This document shows positions 1-7,685 of a stretch of DNA of 36,619 nucleotides, piece by piece. Position 1 is the first letter of the stretch. The number at the start of each line of letters is the position of its first letter. The notes beneath the pieces are model-generated. The model saw only the letters and a program-made list of their open reading frames with translations. It was not told the origin of the DNA and did not search any database. This stretch comes from Nonomuraea zeae. GTDB lineage: Bacteria; Actinomycetota; Actinomycetes; Streptosporangiales; Streptosporangiaceae. The DNA lies in assembly GCF_005889725.1 (NCBI RefSeq), contig NZ_VCKX01000111.1:1-36619 (forward strand), given 5' to 3'. The translations under genes and the position numbers were made by a program.

Positions 1-108
1 GGGTAGACGCTCCCCAGGACGACCAGGATCGCGCAGGCGGCGCGAGGCGAGCGTGGTGCTGGCCGTCACCGCCTGCGCGATCCTGGTCGTCCTGGGGAGC
101 GTCTACCC
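1..108. repeat. Perfect 40-bp inverted repeat at the window edge
   Basis: Bases 1-40 are the exact reverse complement of bases 69-108, with a 28-base spacer. The right arm encodes the first membrane helix of the permease gene, so only the left arm lacks an explanation. A perfect 40-bp fold-back starting at base 1 is typical of a chimeric contig end. A genuine hairpin is possible but less likely. Sequence upstream of about base 41 should not be trusted. Confidence 0.9.
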
Positions 109-1711
109 GATCGGCGCGGTGCTGGGCTCGGCGCTGTCGCCGCCGGCCTGGCCGCGTTACGCGGAGTTCTTCACCTCGTCGGCGGACCTCCGCATCCTGG
201 GGAACACGCTGCTGCTCGGCGTCCTGGTCGGCCTGACCGGCACCGCGATCGGGTTCCTGTTCGCGATCGTCCAGACCCGGCTGGACGTGCCCGGCAAGCG
301 GGTGCTGCACCTCATCGCGCTCGTGCCGATGGTGAGCCCGCCGTTCGCGGTGGCCACCGCCACCATCGTGCTGTTCGGGCGGCGGGGGCTGGTCACGCAC
401 GGCCTGTTCGGGATCGAGTACGACATCTACGGGCTGGACGGGCTCGTGTTCGTCCTGTCGCTGTCGCTGTTCCCCGTGGCCTATCTCGGCCTGCTCGGCA
501 TGATGCGCGGCCTGGACCCGGCGATCGAGGAGGCGGCCATGACCATGGGCGCCTCCCGGTGGCGGGTGTTCAGGACCGTGGTGCTGCCGCTGCTCGCGCC
601 GGGGTTCGCGGCCCCGTTCCTGCTGCTGTTCGTGGAGGCGGTCGCCGACCTGGCCAACCCGCTCGTCGTCAGCGGCGACTACACCGTGCTGGCCAGCCGC
701 GCCTACCTGGCCATCACCGGCGAGTACGACACCACCGGCGCGGCCGTCTACAGCCTGATCCTGCTCGTGCCGTCGGTCGGCGTGTTCGCGGCGCAGCGCT
801 ACTGGCTGGGCCGCAAGACGCGCACGACCATCACGGGACGGCCGTCGGGCAACGTGCGGCCGGTCACCGGCTGGGTGCGACTGCCGATCCTGGCGCTGAC
901 CGCGCTGGTCGCGCTGCTCATCGTGACCGTCTACGGGACCGTGGTCGCCGGCGGGGTGACGCGGGTGTTCGGCGTGGATCACACGCTCACGTTCGCGTAC
1001 CTGCGCGAGGTGCTGCTCGGCGTGGGGCGGCAGGCGTTGCTGGACACGACCCTGCTGGCCGCGATCGCCACCCCGATCGCGGGGCTGTTCGGCCTGCTCA
1101 TCGCCTGGCTGGCGGTGCGCCGGCTGGCCGGGGCGGGCGGCTGGCTGGACTTCGCCGGAACGCTCGGGGTGGCCGTGCCGGGCACCGTGCTCGGCATCGG
1201 CTACCTGCTGGCCTACCGGCCCGGCCGGCACCTCGGCGACTGGCAGGTGTTCCCCAGCCTGGTGGGCGGCAGCGCGGTCGCGGGCGGTGCCGTCGCGATC
1301 GTGCTCGCCTACGTCGTCAGGTCCGTGCCCGCCGGGCTGCGTACGGGGACGGGGGCGCTGGCGCAGCTCCATCCGAGCCTGGAGGAGGCGTCGCGGGATC
1401 TCGGCGCCAGCCCGATGCGCACCTTCGGCAGGGTCACGCTGCCGCTGATCCGCCCGGCGCTGCTCACCGGGCTCAGCTACGCCTTCGCCCGCAGCATGAC
1501 GTCGATCTCGACCATCATCCTGCTCGTCACCCCTGGCACGCACATCATCACCTCGCAGATCCTCAGCGCCGCCAACACCGGCCGCTACGGGGTGGCCTTC
1601 GCCTACTGCACGGTGCTGACCGCGCTGGTGCTGACCGGGTTCGCCGTCATCCGGGTGCTCGTCGGGCGGACCGCCGTACTTCACGCGACCCACGGAAGGC
1701 GGGAACGGTGA
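53..1711 (+). CDS. Fe3+/phosphonate-type ABC transporter permease, two fused permease halves, probably 5'-truncated
   Basis: This is the membrane subunit of an importer of the FbpB/SfuB/PhnV type, which passes ferric iron, thiamine or a phosphonate from a periplasmic-type binding protein into the cell. Two homologous permease halves are fused. Each has several hydrophobic helices and an EAA coupling loop (EEAAMTMGASRW near residues 159-170 and EEASRDLGASPM near 444-455), the contact point for the ATPase. The frame stays open to the window edge, and the region upstream of about base 41 is a fold-back copy. The GTG at 53 is therefore a default start and some N-terminal residues are probably missing. 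The ATPase gene follows with a GTGA overlap. The binding protein is not in the window, so the substrate cannot be assigned. Family confidence is high; substrate confidence is low. Confidence 0.9.
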   Translation: MVLAVTACAILVVLGSVYPIGAVLGSALSPPAWPRYAEFFTSSADLRILGNTLLLGVLVGLTGTAIGFLFAIVQTRLDVPGKRVLHLIALVPMVSPPFAVATATIVLFGRRGLVTHGLFGIEYDIYGLDGLVFVLSLSLFPVAYLGLLGMMRGLDPAIEEAAMTMGASRWRVFRTVVLPLLAPGFAAPFLLLFVEAVADLANPLVVSGDYTVLASRAYLAITGEYDTTGAAVYSLILLVPSVGVFAAQRYWLGRKTRTTITGRPSGNVRPVTGWVRLPILALTALVALLIVTVYGTVVAGGVTRVFGVDHTLTFAYLREVLLGVGRQALLDTTLLAAIATPIAGLFGLLIAWLAVRRLAGAGGWLDFAGTLGVAVPGTVLGIGYLLAYRPGRHLGDWQVFPSLVGGSAVAGGAVAIVLAYVVRSVPAGLRTGTGALAQLHPSLEEASRDLGASPMRTFGRVTLPLIRPALLTGLSYAFARSMTSISTIILLVTPGTHIITSQILSAANTGRYGVAFAYCTVLTALVLTGFAVIRVLVGRTAVLHATHGRRER

Positions 1712-2799
1712 TCGACGACACGCCGCGGGGCCGGCTCCGCCTCGACCAGGTGACCAAGGCGTTCCGCAGCCACGGCGCGGAGCCGGTCGTCGCCGTGGAC
1801 TCGGTCACGCTCGACGTCGCGCCCGGCGAGTTCATCACCCTGCTCGGGCCGTCCGGCTGCGGCAAGACCACGACGCTGCGCATCGTGGCGGGGCTGGAGG
1901 AGGCCTCCAGCGGGCACGTACGGCTCGACGACGCCGTGATCGACGAGCTGCCGCCGCAGCGCCGCCCGATGGCCATGGTGTTCCAGAGCTACGCGCTCTT
2001 CCCGCACCTGAGCGTGGGCGAGAACATCGCCTACGGCCTGCGCGTCCAGCACCGCACGCGGGACGAGCTGGACAGCGCCGTCCGCATCGCCCTCACCAGC
2101 ATGAACCTCGTGGGCCTGGCGGACCGCAGCCCGCACGAGCTGTCCGGCGGCCAGCAGCAGCGCGTCGCGCTCGCCCGCGCGCTCGTCGTCCAGCCGGAGG
2201 TGCTGCTGTTCGACGAGCCGCTGTCGAACCTGGATGCGAAGCTGCGCGGCGCCATGCGCGCCGAGATCCGCCGCATCCAGCGCCGCCTCGGCATCACCAG
2301 CCTGTACGTCACCCACGACCAGGACGAGGCGATGACCATGTCCGACCGGATCGTGGTGATGAACAGGGGCCGGATCGAGCAGGCCGCCACCCCGTCCGAC
2401 ATCTACTTCCGCCCGGCCACCGTCTTCGTGGCGGACTTCATCGGCCGGGCCAACTTCGTCGAGGTCGTCCCCGAGCGCACGGGACCGGACGGCGCGGTGG
2501 TCACCGCCCTGGCGCGGACCATGACCGTCCCCGCCCACCCCGGCGTGCAGGCGAACACCGCCGCCTACCTCATGGTCCGGCCCGAGACCCTCTCGCTGGC
2601 CGCCGCCGCGGAGGGCGGGGCGGGCTCGGTGCTGCGCGCCACGTTCCACGGGCACAGCGTGGACTACGAGGTCGAGACCACCTCGGGCACCCTCACCGTG
2701 ACCGTGCCGGGACCCGACCCGCAGTGCCTGCTGGCCGAGGGCACGAACGTGACCGTCACCGCCGACCCGGCGAAGGCGTACGTGCTCACCAAGTCATGA
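1708..2799 (+). CDS. ABC importer ATP-binding protein (FbpC/PotA-like) with C-terminal TOBE region
   Basis: This 363-residue ATPase powers the preceding permease. It has Walker A GPSGCGKTT near residue 48, a Q-loop (VFQSYALFP), the signature LSGGQQQR near 145, Walker B LLFDEP near 167, the D-loop SNLDAK and the switch histidine in YVTHDQ. The last 110 or so residues match the TOBE-type regulatory region of the iron, spermidine and maltose importer ATPases. The GTG start overlaps the permease stop by four bases (GTGA), which indicates translational coupling. A longer open frame upstream of this start lies inside the permease gene and is a shadow. The gene ends tail to tail with the next one: the two stop codons abut in the hexamer TCATGA. 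Confidence 0.93.
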   Translation: MIDDTPRGRLRLDQVTKAFRSHGAEPVVAVDSVTLDVAPGEFITLLGPSGCGKTTTLRIVAGLEEASSGHVRLDDAVIDELPPQRRPMAMVFQSYALFPHLSVGENIAYGLRVQHRTRDELDSAVRIALTSMNLVGLADRSPHELSGGQQQRVALARALVVQPEVLLFDEPLSNLDAKLRGAMRAEIRRIQRRLGITSLYVTHDQDEAMTMSDRIVVMNRGRIEQAATPSDIYFRPATVFVADFIGRANFVEVVPERTGPDGAVVTALARTMTVPAHPGVQANTAAYLMVRPETLSLAAAAEGGAGSVLRATFHGHSVDYEVETTSGTLTVTVPGPDPQCLLAEGTNVTVTADPAKAYVLTKS

Positions 2800-3582
2800 C
2801 AGGTCCGGCAGCCCGAGGTCCAGGTTGGGCTGGTCGATGCCGCCGTCCACCTGCAGCACCGCGCCCGTCACGTAGCGGCTCGCGGGCGAGGCCAGGTAGA
2901 GGACGGCGGCGGCGACGTCCTCGGGCTCGCCGATCCGGTGCAGGGGCGTCGCCTCCTCCATCCGCGTGCGCAGGCTCTCGTCGGTCATGACGAGGTCGAG
3001 GGCGGAGGTGGCGACCGCGCCGACGGCGACCGCGTTGACCCGGACCTTCGGCGCCAGGTCCCGCGCGGCCAGATGGGTGTAGTGGGTGAGCGCGGCCTTG
3101 GCGGTACCGTACGCCAGGTAGCCCCGGCCGGCCAGGCGGCCCATGGCGGAGGAGACGTTCACGACAGCGCCGCCCGCCTGGAGCAGGTGCGGCAGCGCGG
3201 CCCTGGTCAGCTCGTGCGCCACGCCCACGTTGAACTGGAAGGCGCCTTCCAGGTGCCGGCGCTTCGTGTCCGCGAACGCGCGGGGCAGCGCGCCGCCCAC
3301 GTTGTTGACGACGACGTCCAGCCGGCCGAAGGCGTCGGCGGCCTGCTGGGCGAGCTCCTCGGCGGCGCCCGGCACGCTCAGGTCGGCGGTGACCGCCAGC
3401 GCCCGCCGGCCCGCCTTCTCCACCTGCTCGGCGACCGCCCGCACCTGCTCCTCGGTGCGCGCGCAGAGCACCACGTCCGCGCCCGCCTCGGCGAGCGCGA
3501 CGGCGGTGGCCGCGCCGATGCCCCTGCCCGCGCCGGTGACGACGGCGACGGCTCCGGCGAGCTGGAATCGGTCCAGGATCAT
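2794..3582 (-). CDS. SDR-family NAD(P)-dependent oxidoreductase (FabG-like)
   Basis: This is a classical short-chain dehydrogenase/reductase of 262 residues, the usual length for the family. It has the Rossmann motif TGAGRGIG at 16-23, NNVGG at 93-97, the catalytic Ser near 145, and the YxxxK pair Tyr158/Lys162. It should be a cytosolic reductase or dehydrogenase of a carbonyl or alcohol substrate. Sequence alone cannot separate a 3-oxoacyl-ACP reductase role from a sugar or secondary-alcohol role. It is a single gene converging on the ABC operon and diverging from the rraA gene. The ATG at 3582 has no clear Shine-Dalgarno sequence but sits six bases downstream of a good -10 hexamer, so the mRNA may be leaderless. 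Confidence 0.9.
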   Translation of the reverse strand: MILDRFQLAGAVAVVTGAGRGIGAATAVALAEAGADVVLCARTEEQVRAVAEQVEKAGRRALAVTADLSVPGAAEELAQQAADAFGRLDVVVNNVGGALPRAFADTKRRHLEGAFQFNVGVAHELTRAALPHLLQAGGAVVNVSSAMGRLAGRGYLAYGTAKAALTHYTHLAARDLAPKVRVNAVAVGAVATSALDLVMTDESLRTRMEEATPLHRIGEPEDVAAAVLYLASPASRYVTGAVLQVDGGIDQPNLDLGLPDLS

Positions 3583-3616
3583 GCCGCCAGCCTAGGGTCG
3601 GATCACGATGACGCAA
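3583..3616 (-). promoter_or_regulatory. Putative leaderless promoter of the SDR gene
   Basis: On the minus strand TTGCGT (3616-3611) and TAGGCT (3594-3589) are separated by 16 bases. Only six bases lie between the -10 hexamer and the ATG. This spacing puts the transcription start at or next to the start codon, a common arrangement in actinobacteria. Confidence 0.5.
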
Positions 3617-3647
3617 GGCCCGCCGATCAGCCGGTAGAAAGGATCCC

Positions 3648-4112
3648 ATGAACACCGCGGACCTGTACGACGAGCGCGGCGACGAGCTCGACTCCTGCGA
3701 CCTGCAGCTTCGCCAGTACGGCGGGCGCGGGGCCTTCGACGGCACGATCTCCACCGTCCGCTGCCACCAGGACAACGTCCTGCTCAAGGCCGCGCTGTCG
3801 GAGCCGGGCGCCGGCCGGGTCCTGGTCGTGGACGGAGGCGGCTCGCTGCACACGGCGCTGATGGGCGACCTGATCGCCGGCCTGGCGGTGGCCAACGGCT
3901 GGGCGGGCGTGGTCATCCACGGCGCGGTGCGCGACGTCGCCGCCCTGCGCGAGCTGGACCTGGGCGTCAAGGCGCTCGGGTCGAACCCGCGCAAGAGCGC
4001 CAAGGAGGGGGCCGGCGAGCGGGACGTCCCGGTGACGTTCGGCGGCGTGACCTTCGTGCCCGGCGCGCAGCTGTTCAGCGACGACGACGGGATCCTCGTC
4101 ACGCGCGGGTGA
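3648..4112 (+). CDS. rraA: RraA-family protein (aldolase/decarboxylase fold)
   Basis: This 154-residue protein matches the RraA fold. It has the GGGSLHTALMGD loop at 63-74 and the HGAVRD motif at 91-96, whose Arg and Asp bind substrate carboxylate and metal. In the wider family these proteins are either RNase E inhibitors (RraA proper) or class II aldolases acting on 4-hydroxy-4-methyl-2-oxoglutarate and oxaloacetate. The conserved GD and RD pairs are what the metal-dependent aldolase activity needs, so enzyme activity is at least as likely as RNase control. The start is fixed by an AGAAAGGA ribosome-binding site about ten bases upstream. It is divergent from the SDR gene and convergent with the Spo0M-like gene. 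Confidence 0.88.
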   Translation: MNTADLYDERGDELDSCDLQLRQYGGRGAFDGTISTVRCHQDNVLLKAALSEPGAGRVLVVDGGGSLHTALMGDLIAGLAVANGWAGVVIHGAVRDVAALRELDLGVKALGSNPRKSAKEGAGERDVPVTFGGVTFVPGAQLFSDDDGILVTRG

Positions 4113-4135
4113 CCACCCCGCTTCGGGCCTGACCA

Positions 4136-4167
4136 CCGGCCGAGCGCCCCGCCGGCCGAGCGCCCCG
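4136..4167. repeat. 16-bp tandem direct repeat, two copies, plus a diverged 16-bp pair
   Basis: A 16-base unit starting CCGGCCGAGCG occurs twice head to tail (4136-4151 and 4152-4167), followed by a partial third copy. A second pair, CCACGGGGTGCGC at 4188 and 4204, has the same 16-base period. Both lie in the non-coding spacer between the convergent rraA and spo0M genes. Confidence 0.8.
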
Positions 4168-4219
4168 CCGGCCACGGGCGGCGGCTGCCACGGGGTGCGC
4201 CGTCCACGGGGTGCGCCCA

Positions 4220-4264
4220 CCACGGCCCCGCCGGCCGTGGGCGCGCGGGGCCGTGGCCGGCGGG
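4220..4264. terminator. GC-only inverted repeats between convergent genes, candidate bidirectional terminator
   Basis: CCACGGCCCC (4220-4229) is complementary to GGGGCCGTGG (4247-4256). In addition CCCGCCGGCC (4227-4236) can pair with GGCCGGCGGG (4255-4264). No T tract follows on either strand, as is usual for actinobacterial terminators. The position just beyond both converging stop codons supports a terminator role. Confidence 0.5.
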
Positions 4265-4287
4265 GTCAGCGGGTCAGCGGGGCGGCG

Positions 4288-5277
4288 TCACCAGTCGCCG
4301 CCGCCCTCGTCCTCGTCGCCCTCGAAGATCTCCTCGATGACCTCGCCCGCCACGAGGCCGCCCACCACGCCGGCGGCGCCGGCCGCGGCCACCGTGCCCC
4401 AGCCGGGCCCGCCGCGGTGCCCGTCGTGGTCGCCGTAGTAGCCCTCGTGGTGGCTCTCGTGATGGCCACCGTGGTGACCCCCGTGGTGACCCCCGTGGTG
4501 TGCGTGGCCGTACTGGGACAGGCCGTCCAGCCAGCGGCCGAGCTCGCCCGCCCAGTCCGTACGGAGCGCGTCGTCGTGGCTGACGTGGAAGCGGCCGATG
4601 GCGTCGCTGCTGGAGTAGCGGCCGGAGCGCTTGTCGGCCTCCAGGACCACCTGCAGCCCGGCCGGGTCGGCGACGAAGGTCACCTCGATCTCGCCGACCT
4701 GGCCCGCGTACCGGCCGGACGGGTAGAACTCGATCTCCTGGTAGAACGGCAGCTCCTGGTGCACGCCGTACAGCCGGCCGGCCTCCAGGTCGGCGGACTT
4801 GAAGGCAAACCCGAGCTGCAGCAGGGACTCCAGGATGCGCAGCTGCGACGGCAGCGGCTCGACCGCGATCATGTCCAGGTCGCCCTTGTCGACGGCCTTG
4901 GCGATGGCCAGCTCGGTGCGCACGCCCACCGCCATGCCGGTCAGCGGCTGCCCGCCGATCTCGCTGATCGGCGACTCCCAGGGCACCGGGATCGCGAACC
5001 CGATCACCCGCTCCTCGCCCTTGGCCAGCGTGAACGGCCCGGAGACCCGGACGCTGGAGAACTCGCCGAGCCCGGAGCTCTCTCCCTCGCCGTGCTCGAT
5101 CTCCACCCTGGCCACCAGGCCCAGGGTGACGTGCTCGATCCCGGCGTCGAAGTCGCCGCCCTTGAGGCGTACCTCGCCCTCCAGCGTGCCGCCCGGCTTG
5201 GTCCGCGGGGTGGACAGAACGGTGTCCACCGAGGGCGCGCCCACGCCGAAGGCGCCCAGCATCCGTTTGAAGACCAC
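4288..5277 (-). CDS. spo0M: Spo0M-like sporulation-control protein with His-rich tail
   Basis: The first 250 residues match the Spo0M (SpoOM) family, an arrestin-like beta-sandwich protein. In Bacillus Spo0M influences sporulation and cell physiology, and related proteins are common in actinobacteria. The N-terminus (MVFKRMLGAFGVGAPSVDT) is characteristic of the family. After the family domain comes an unusual low-complexity tract at residues 258-287. It holds 13 histidines and three tandem HHGG units, and it is followed by a Gly/Ala-rich hydrophobic helix (about 296-312) and an acidic end. The tail could bind Ni, Zn or Cu, and the glycine-zipper helix could touch membranes. Both ideas are inferences. 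It is a single gene. The spacer 5278-5394 upstream should hold its promoter, but I see no clear hexamers there. Confidence 0.85.
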   Translation of the reverse strand: MVFKRMLGAFGVGAPSVDTVLSTPRTKPGGTLEGEVRLKGGDFDAGIEHVTLGLVARVEIEHGEGESSGLGEFSSVRVSGPFTLAKGEERVIGFAIPVPWESPISEIGGQPLTGMAVGVRTELAIAKAVDKGDLDMIAVEPLPSQLRILESLLQLGFAFKSADLEAGRLYGVHQELPFYQEIEFYPSGRYAGQVGEIEVTFVADPAGLQVVLEADKRSGRYSSSDAIGRFHVSHDDALRTDWAGELGRWLDGLSQYGHAHHGGHHGGHHGGHHESHHEGYYGDHDGHRGGPGWGTVAAAGAAGVVGGLVAGEVIEEIFEGDEDEGGGDW

Positions 5278-5394
5278 GGCTTTGTTCTCCCTGTCGAAGA
5301 TGGTCGTTGCCGCCCGCCTAAACGATCAGCGTGGAGACGGAGTTCCGGCCGTCGCCGGGCAGAAGGTAAAGACCGGTGCCGTGGTGCGGCCGGG

Positions 5395-6072
5395 TCAGGA
5401 CGGGTCCAGGCCGCCGGCCTCCCTGACGCGCTCGACGAAGCGGTGCACGTGGTCGCGCAGCAGCCCGGCGGCCTCCTCGGCCGCGCCCGCCTGGGCGGCC
5501 CGCAGGATCTCGCGGTGCTCCTCGGCCTCCCGCTCCCAGGTCGGGACCCGGCTCCAGGCCGCCGACGAGATCAGGGCGGTCTGATCACGCAGCGAGTCGA
5601 GGGTGCTGACGAGCAGGGGGTTGCCGCAGCCGGCGTACAGCGCGCGGTGGAAGTCGCGGTTGGCCAGGCTGCGCTCGGCGCGGTCGGCGGCCTCGTCGGC
5701 GCGGCGCAGGGCGCGGGCGGCCGGGGCCAGGTCAGCGCCGCTCCCGACCGTGCGGGTGACCGCCTCGGGCTCCAGCAGCAGGCGCAGGTCGTAGACGGAC
5801 TCCATCAGCGCGCTGTCGACCGTGCGCACCGTCGCGCCCTTGTACTCGCTCATCGTCACCAGGCCGGCGCCCGCGAGGGTCTTGAGCGCCTCGCGTACGG
5901 GCGTCTTCGACACCCCCAGCTGCTGCGCCAGGTCGGTCTCGACGAGCGCCTGGCCCGGCTGGAGCGCGCCGGTCAGGATCGCGTGCTTGATCGCCTCCAG
6001 GACGGCCGTGCCCCGGGAGGACATCGACCGGGGCTGTCCGGCGAAGACGGGGGACGCCATGACCTCACTCAT
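5395..6072 (-). CDS. GntR-family regulator with FCD ligand domain
   Basis: This 225-residue repressor has an N-terminal winged helix (residues about 20-85, with VSKTPVREALKTL as the recognition helix) and an all-helical FCD domain. The FCD domain keeps YDLRLLLE near 94 and several His residues (RDFHRAL, DHVHRF) expected to bind metal and a small carboxylate. FCD regulators usually respond to sugar acids or other organic acids. It is divergent from the MFS/lyase/dehydratase operon, so it most likely represses that operon until a sugar acid or pathway intermediate appears. The start at 6072 was chosen for length; an in-frame ATG at 6060 is possible. A palindrome-rich, unusually AT-rich stretch lies immediately upstream. 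Confidence 0.9.
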   Translation of the reverse strand: MSEVMASPVFAGQPRSMSSRGTAVLEAIKHAILTGALQPGQALVETDLAQQLGVSKTPVREALKTLAGAGLVTMSEYKGATVRTVDSALMESVYDLRLLLEPEAVTRTVGSGADLAPAARALRRADEAADRAERSLANRDFHRALYAGCGNPLLVSTLDSLRDQTALISSAAWSRVPTWEREAEEHREILRAAQAGAAEEAAGLLRDHVHRFVERVREAGGLDPS

Positions 6073-6078
6073 TCTGCA

Positions 6079-6121
6079 AAGATATCTTACATCGCATCTC
6101 GTATATGACCGAAATTTCGGT
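6079..6121. promoter_or_regulatory. Palindromic operator candidates between the GntR gene and the sugar-acid operon
   Basis: Two perfect palindromes lie in this AT-rich island: AAGATATCTT (6079-6088) and ACCGAAATTTCGGT (6108-6121). They sit where the divergent promoters must be. TAAGAT on the minus strand (6088-6083) can serve as a -10 for the regulator gene. GntR proteins bind as dimers to short palindromes, so these are the likely autoregulatory and operon operators. Confidence 0.55.
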
Positions 6122-6175
6122 TACAGTCGCGTGAATTACGACTTCAGGGACTTAACACACCAAGGAGGGCTACTC

Positions 6176-6331
6176 GTGAGCCTTCCGGTGTGGTCCGCGG
6201 ACACGGACCACACCGGCCACACGGCTCCGCTTCTCGTACACACACCGGACCGGACGGACCCCCGGAGTGACGCCGTTGGCGCGGCGCCGCCGGGCAAGCG
6301 ATCCGGCTGTCCGGTGTGGCAACTGCACTGA
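6176..6331 (+). CDS. Putative 51-codon leader ORF upstream of the sugar-acid MFS gene
   Basis: A GTG at 6176 stands seven bases after a near-perfect AAGGAGG ribosome-binding site (6162-6168). The frame stays open for 51 codons, and about 80 percent of its third positions are G or C. It stops 19 bases before the MFS start. The encoded peptide has no domain I recognise. The ribosome-binding site is stronger than that of the MFS gene. The region also holds strong RNA hairpins, so it may be a translated regulatory leader, a small protein, or a chance frame in a structured 5' UTR. Confidence 0.35.
   Translation: MSLPVWSADTDHTGHTAPLLVHTPDRTDPRSDAVGAAPPGKRSGCPVWQLH
6185..6216 (+). promoter_or_regulatory. 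Strong hairpin in the operon leader
   Basis: CCGGTGTGGTCCG (6185-6197) pairs perfectly with CGGACCACACCGG (6204-6216) across a six-base loop, giving a 13-bp stem that begins just after the leader-ORF start. The outer nine bases recur at 6311-6319 in direct orientation and, with one mismatch, at 6240-6248 in inverted orientation. Alternative pairings are therefore possible in the RNA. It could be an attenuator or a DNA operator. Confidence 0.6.
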
Positions 6332-6350
6332 CCTGCAGCATGGAGCTCGC

Positions 6351-7682
6351 ATGCAGTCTAACTCGGCAACCCCCGCCCCGGCCGTGCCCGCGACAGCGCG
6401 ACGCGCACGGTCCCGACTCCGCTGGGCCATCATCGCCATGTCGGCCGGCGGTCTCACCATCGCCTACCTCGACCGGTCCAGCCTCAGCGTCGCCAGCACC
6501 TACATGCAGGAGGAGCTGGGATTCGACCAGACCATGAAAGGAATCCTGCTCTCCTCGTTCTTCTGGTCGTACGCGATCTTCCAGCTGCCCTCCGGCTGGC
6601 TGCTCGACCGCTTCGGCCCGCGCGTGGTCTACCCGATCGCCGTCGTGTGGTGGTCGCTGTGGACCGCCGCCACCGCCCTGGCCCGCGGCTTCGGCTCGCT
6701 GATCGTCTGCCGCCTCGGCCTCGGCATCGGCGAGGCCCCGGTCCAGCCGGCCAACATCAAGGTGGTCGCCACCTGGTTCCCGCGCAGGGAGCGCGCGCTC
6801 GCCTCCAGCCTGTTCGACACCGGGCAGCAGATCGGCGTGGCCCTGTCCGTCCCGATCGTCACCGCGCTGATCGCCGCCTTCGGCTGGCGCACGGCGTTCG
6901 TCGTGATCGGCGCGATCGGCCTGGTGTGGGCGGCCGGTTGGCTGAAGATCTACCGCTCGCCGCAGGAGCATCCGAAGATCTCCCAGGCGGAGCTCGACTA
7001 CATCGAGGGCGGCGACGCGGCCGTGCCCGACACCGGGCCGCCGATGCGCTGGCGCGAGCTGCTGCGCTACCCCACCGTGTGGGGGCTGGTGTTCGGCTAC
7101 ATCTGCCGCTCGGCCACCGGCGCGTTCTTCCTGACCTGGTACCCGAGCTACCTCGTGGAGGACCGCGGGTTCACCATCCTGGAGCTGGGCGTGTTCGGCT
7201 CCATCCCCGCGCTGCTCGGCGTCGGCGCCACGATCGCCGGCGGCGCCTTCTCCGACTGGCTGGTACGCCGCGGCGTGCCCATCTCCCGCGCCCGCAAGAT
7301 CCCCATCATCACCGGCATGCTGCTGGCCTCCACGATCGCGCTGACCACGTTCGTGGACGGCAACGTGGCCGTCATGGTCCTGCTGTCGGTCAGCAACTGC
7401 GCCCACTCCTTCGCCGGGGCGGCCATCCTCAGCCTGCCGGCCGAGGTCGCCCCGTCGCCGTCGGTGGTCGGCTCGGTCGCCGGCTTCCAGAACTTCGGCT
7501 CGCAGATCGGCAACATCATCAGCCCGATCCTCATCGGCTTCTTCCTGACGCTGAGCGGCAACTCCTACACGGGGCCGATGTTGTTCGCCGGGGCCATGGC
7601 CATCCTGGGCACCCTGATCTACGGCTTCCTGGTGCGGATCCGGCCGCTGAACGAGACCGTACCCGCAGAGAGCAGAGGTTGA
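6351..7682 (+). CDS. MFS transporter, anion:cation symporter (ACS) type, probable sugar-acid uptake
   Basis: This 443-residue, 12-helix major facilitator carrier has the ACS-family signature: the early IAYLDRSSLSVA segment and the downstream WLLDRFGPR loop. The ACS family takes up hexonates, hexarates and related organic anions with protons or sodium (galactonate DgoT, glucarate GudP). It is the first full gene of a three-gene unit with a lyase and an acid-sugar dehydratase, which supports uptake of a sugar acid. The start at ATG 6351 is supported by GGAG six bases upstream. Longer in-frame extensions to 6267 lack such a site. It should be controlled by the divergent GntR regulator. Confidence 0.9.
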   Translation: MQSNSATPAPAVPATARRARSRLRWAIIAMSAGGLTIAYLDRSSLSVASTYMQEELGFDQTMKGILLSSFFWSYAIFQLPSGWLLDRFGPRVVYPIAVVWWSLWTAATALARGFGSLIVCRLGLGIGEAPVQPANIKVVATWFPRRERALASSLFDTGQQIGVALSVPIVTALIAAFGWRTAFVVIGAIGLVWAAGWLKIYRSPQEHPKISQAELDYIEGGDAAVPDTGPPMRWRELLRYPTVWGLVFGYICRSATGAFFLTWYPSYLVEDRGFTILELGVFGSIPALLGVGATIAGGAFSDWLVRRGVPISRARKIPIITGMLLASTIALTTFVDGNVAVMVLLSVSNCAHSFAGAAILSLPAEVAPSPSVVGSVAGFQNFGSQIGNIISPILIGFFLTLSGNSYTGPMLFAGAMAILGTLIYGFLVRIRPLNETVPAESRG

Positions 7683-7685
7683 TCG

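Noticed and set aside
559..1707. Long open frame upstream of the ABC ATPase, in its reading frame
   Set aside because: It runs through the permease gene in another frame and reads as Arg/Ala/Gly-rich shadow. The ATPase start at 1708 has a GTGA coupling overlap.
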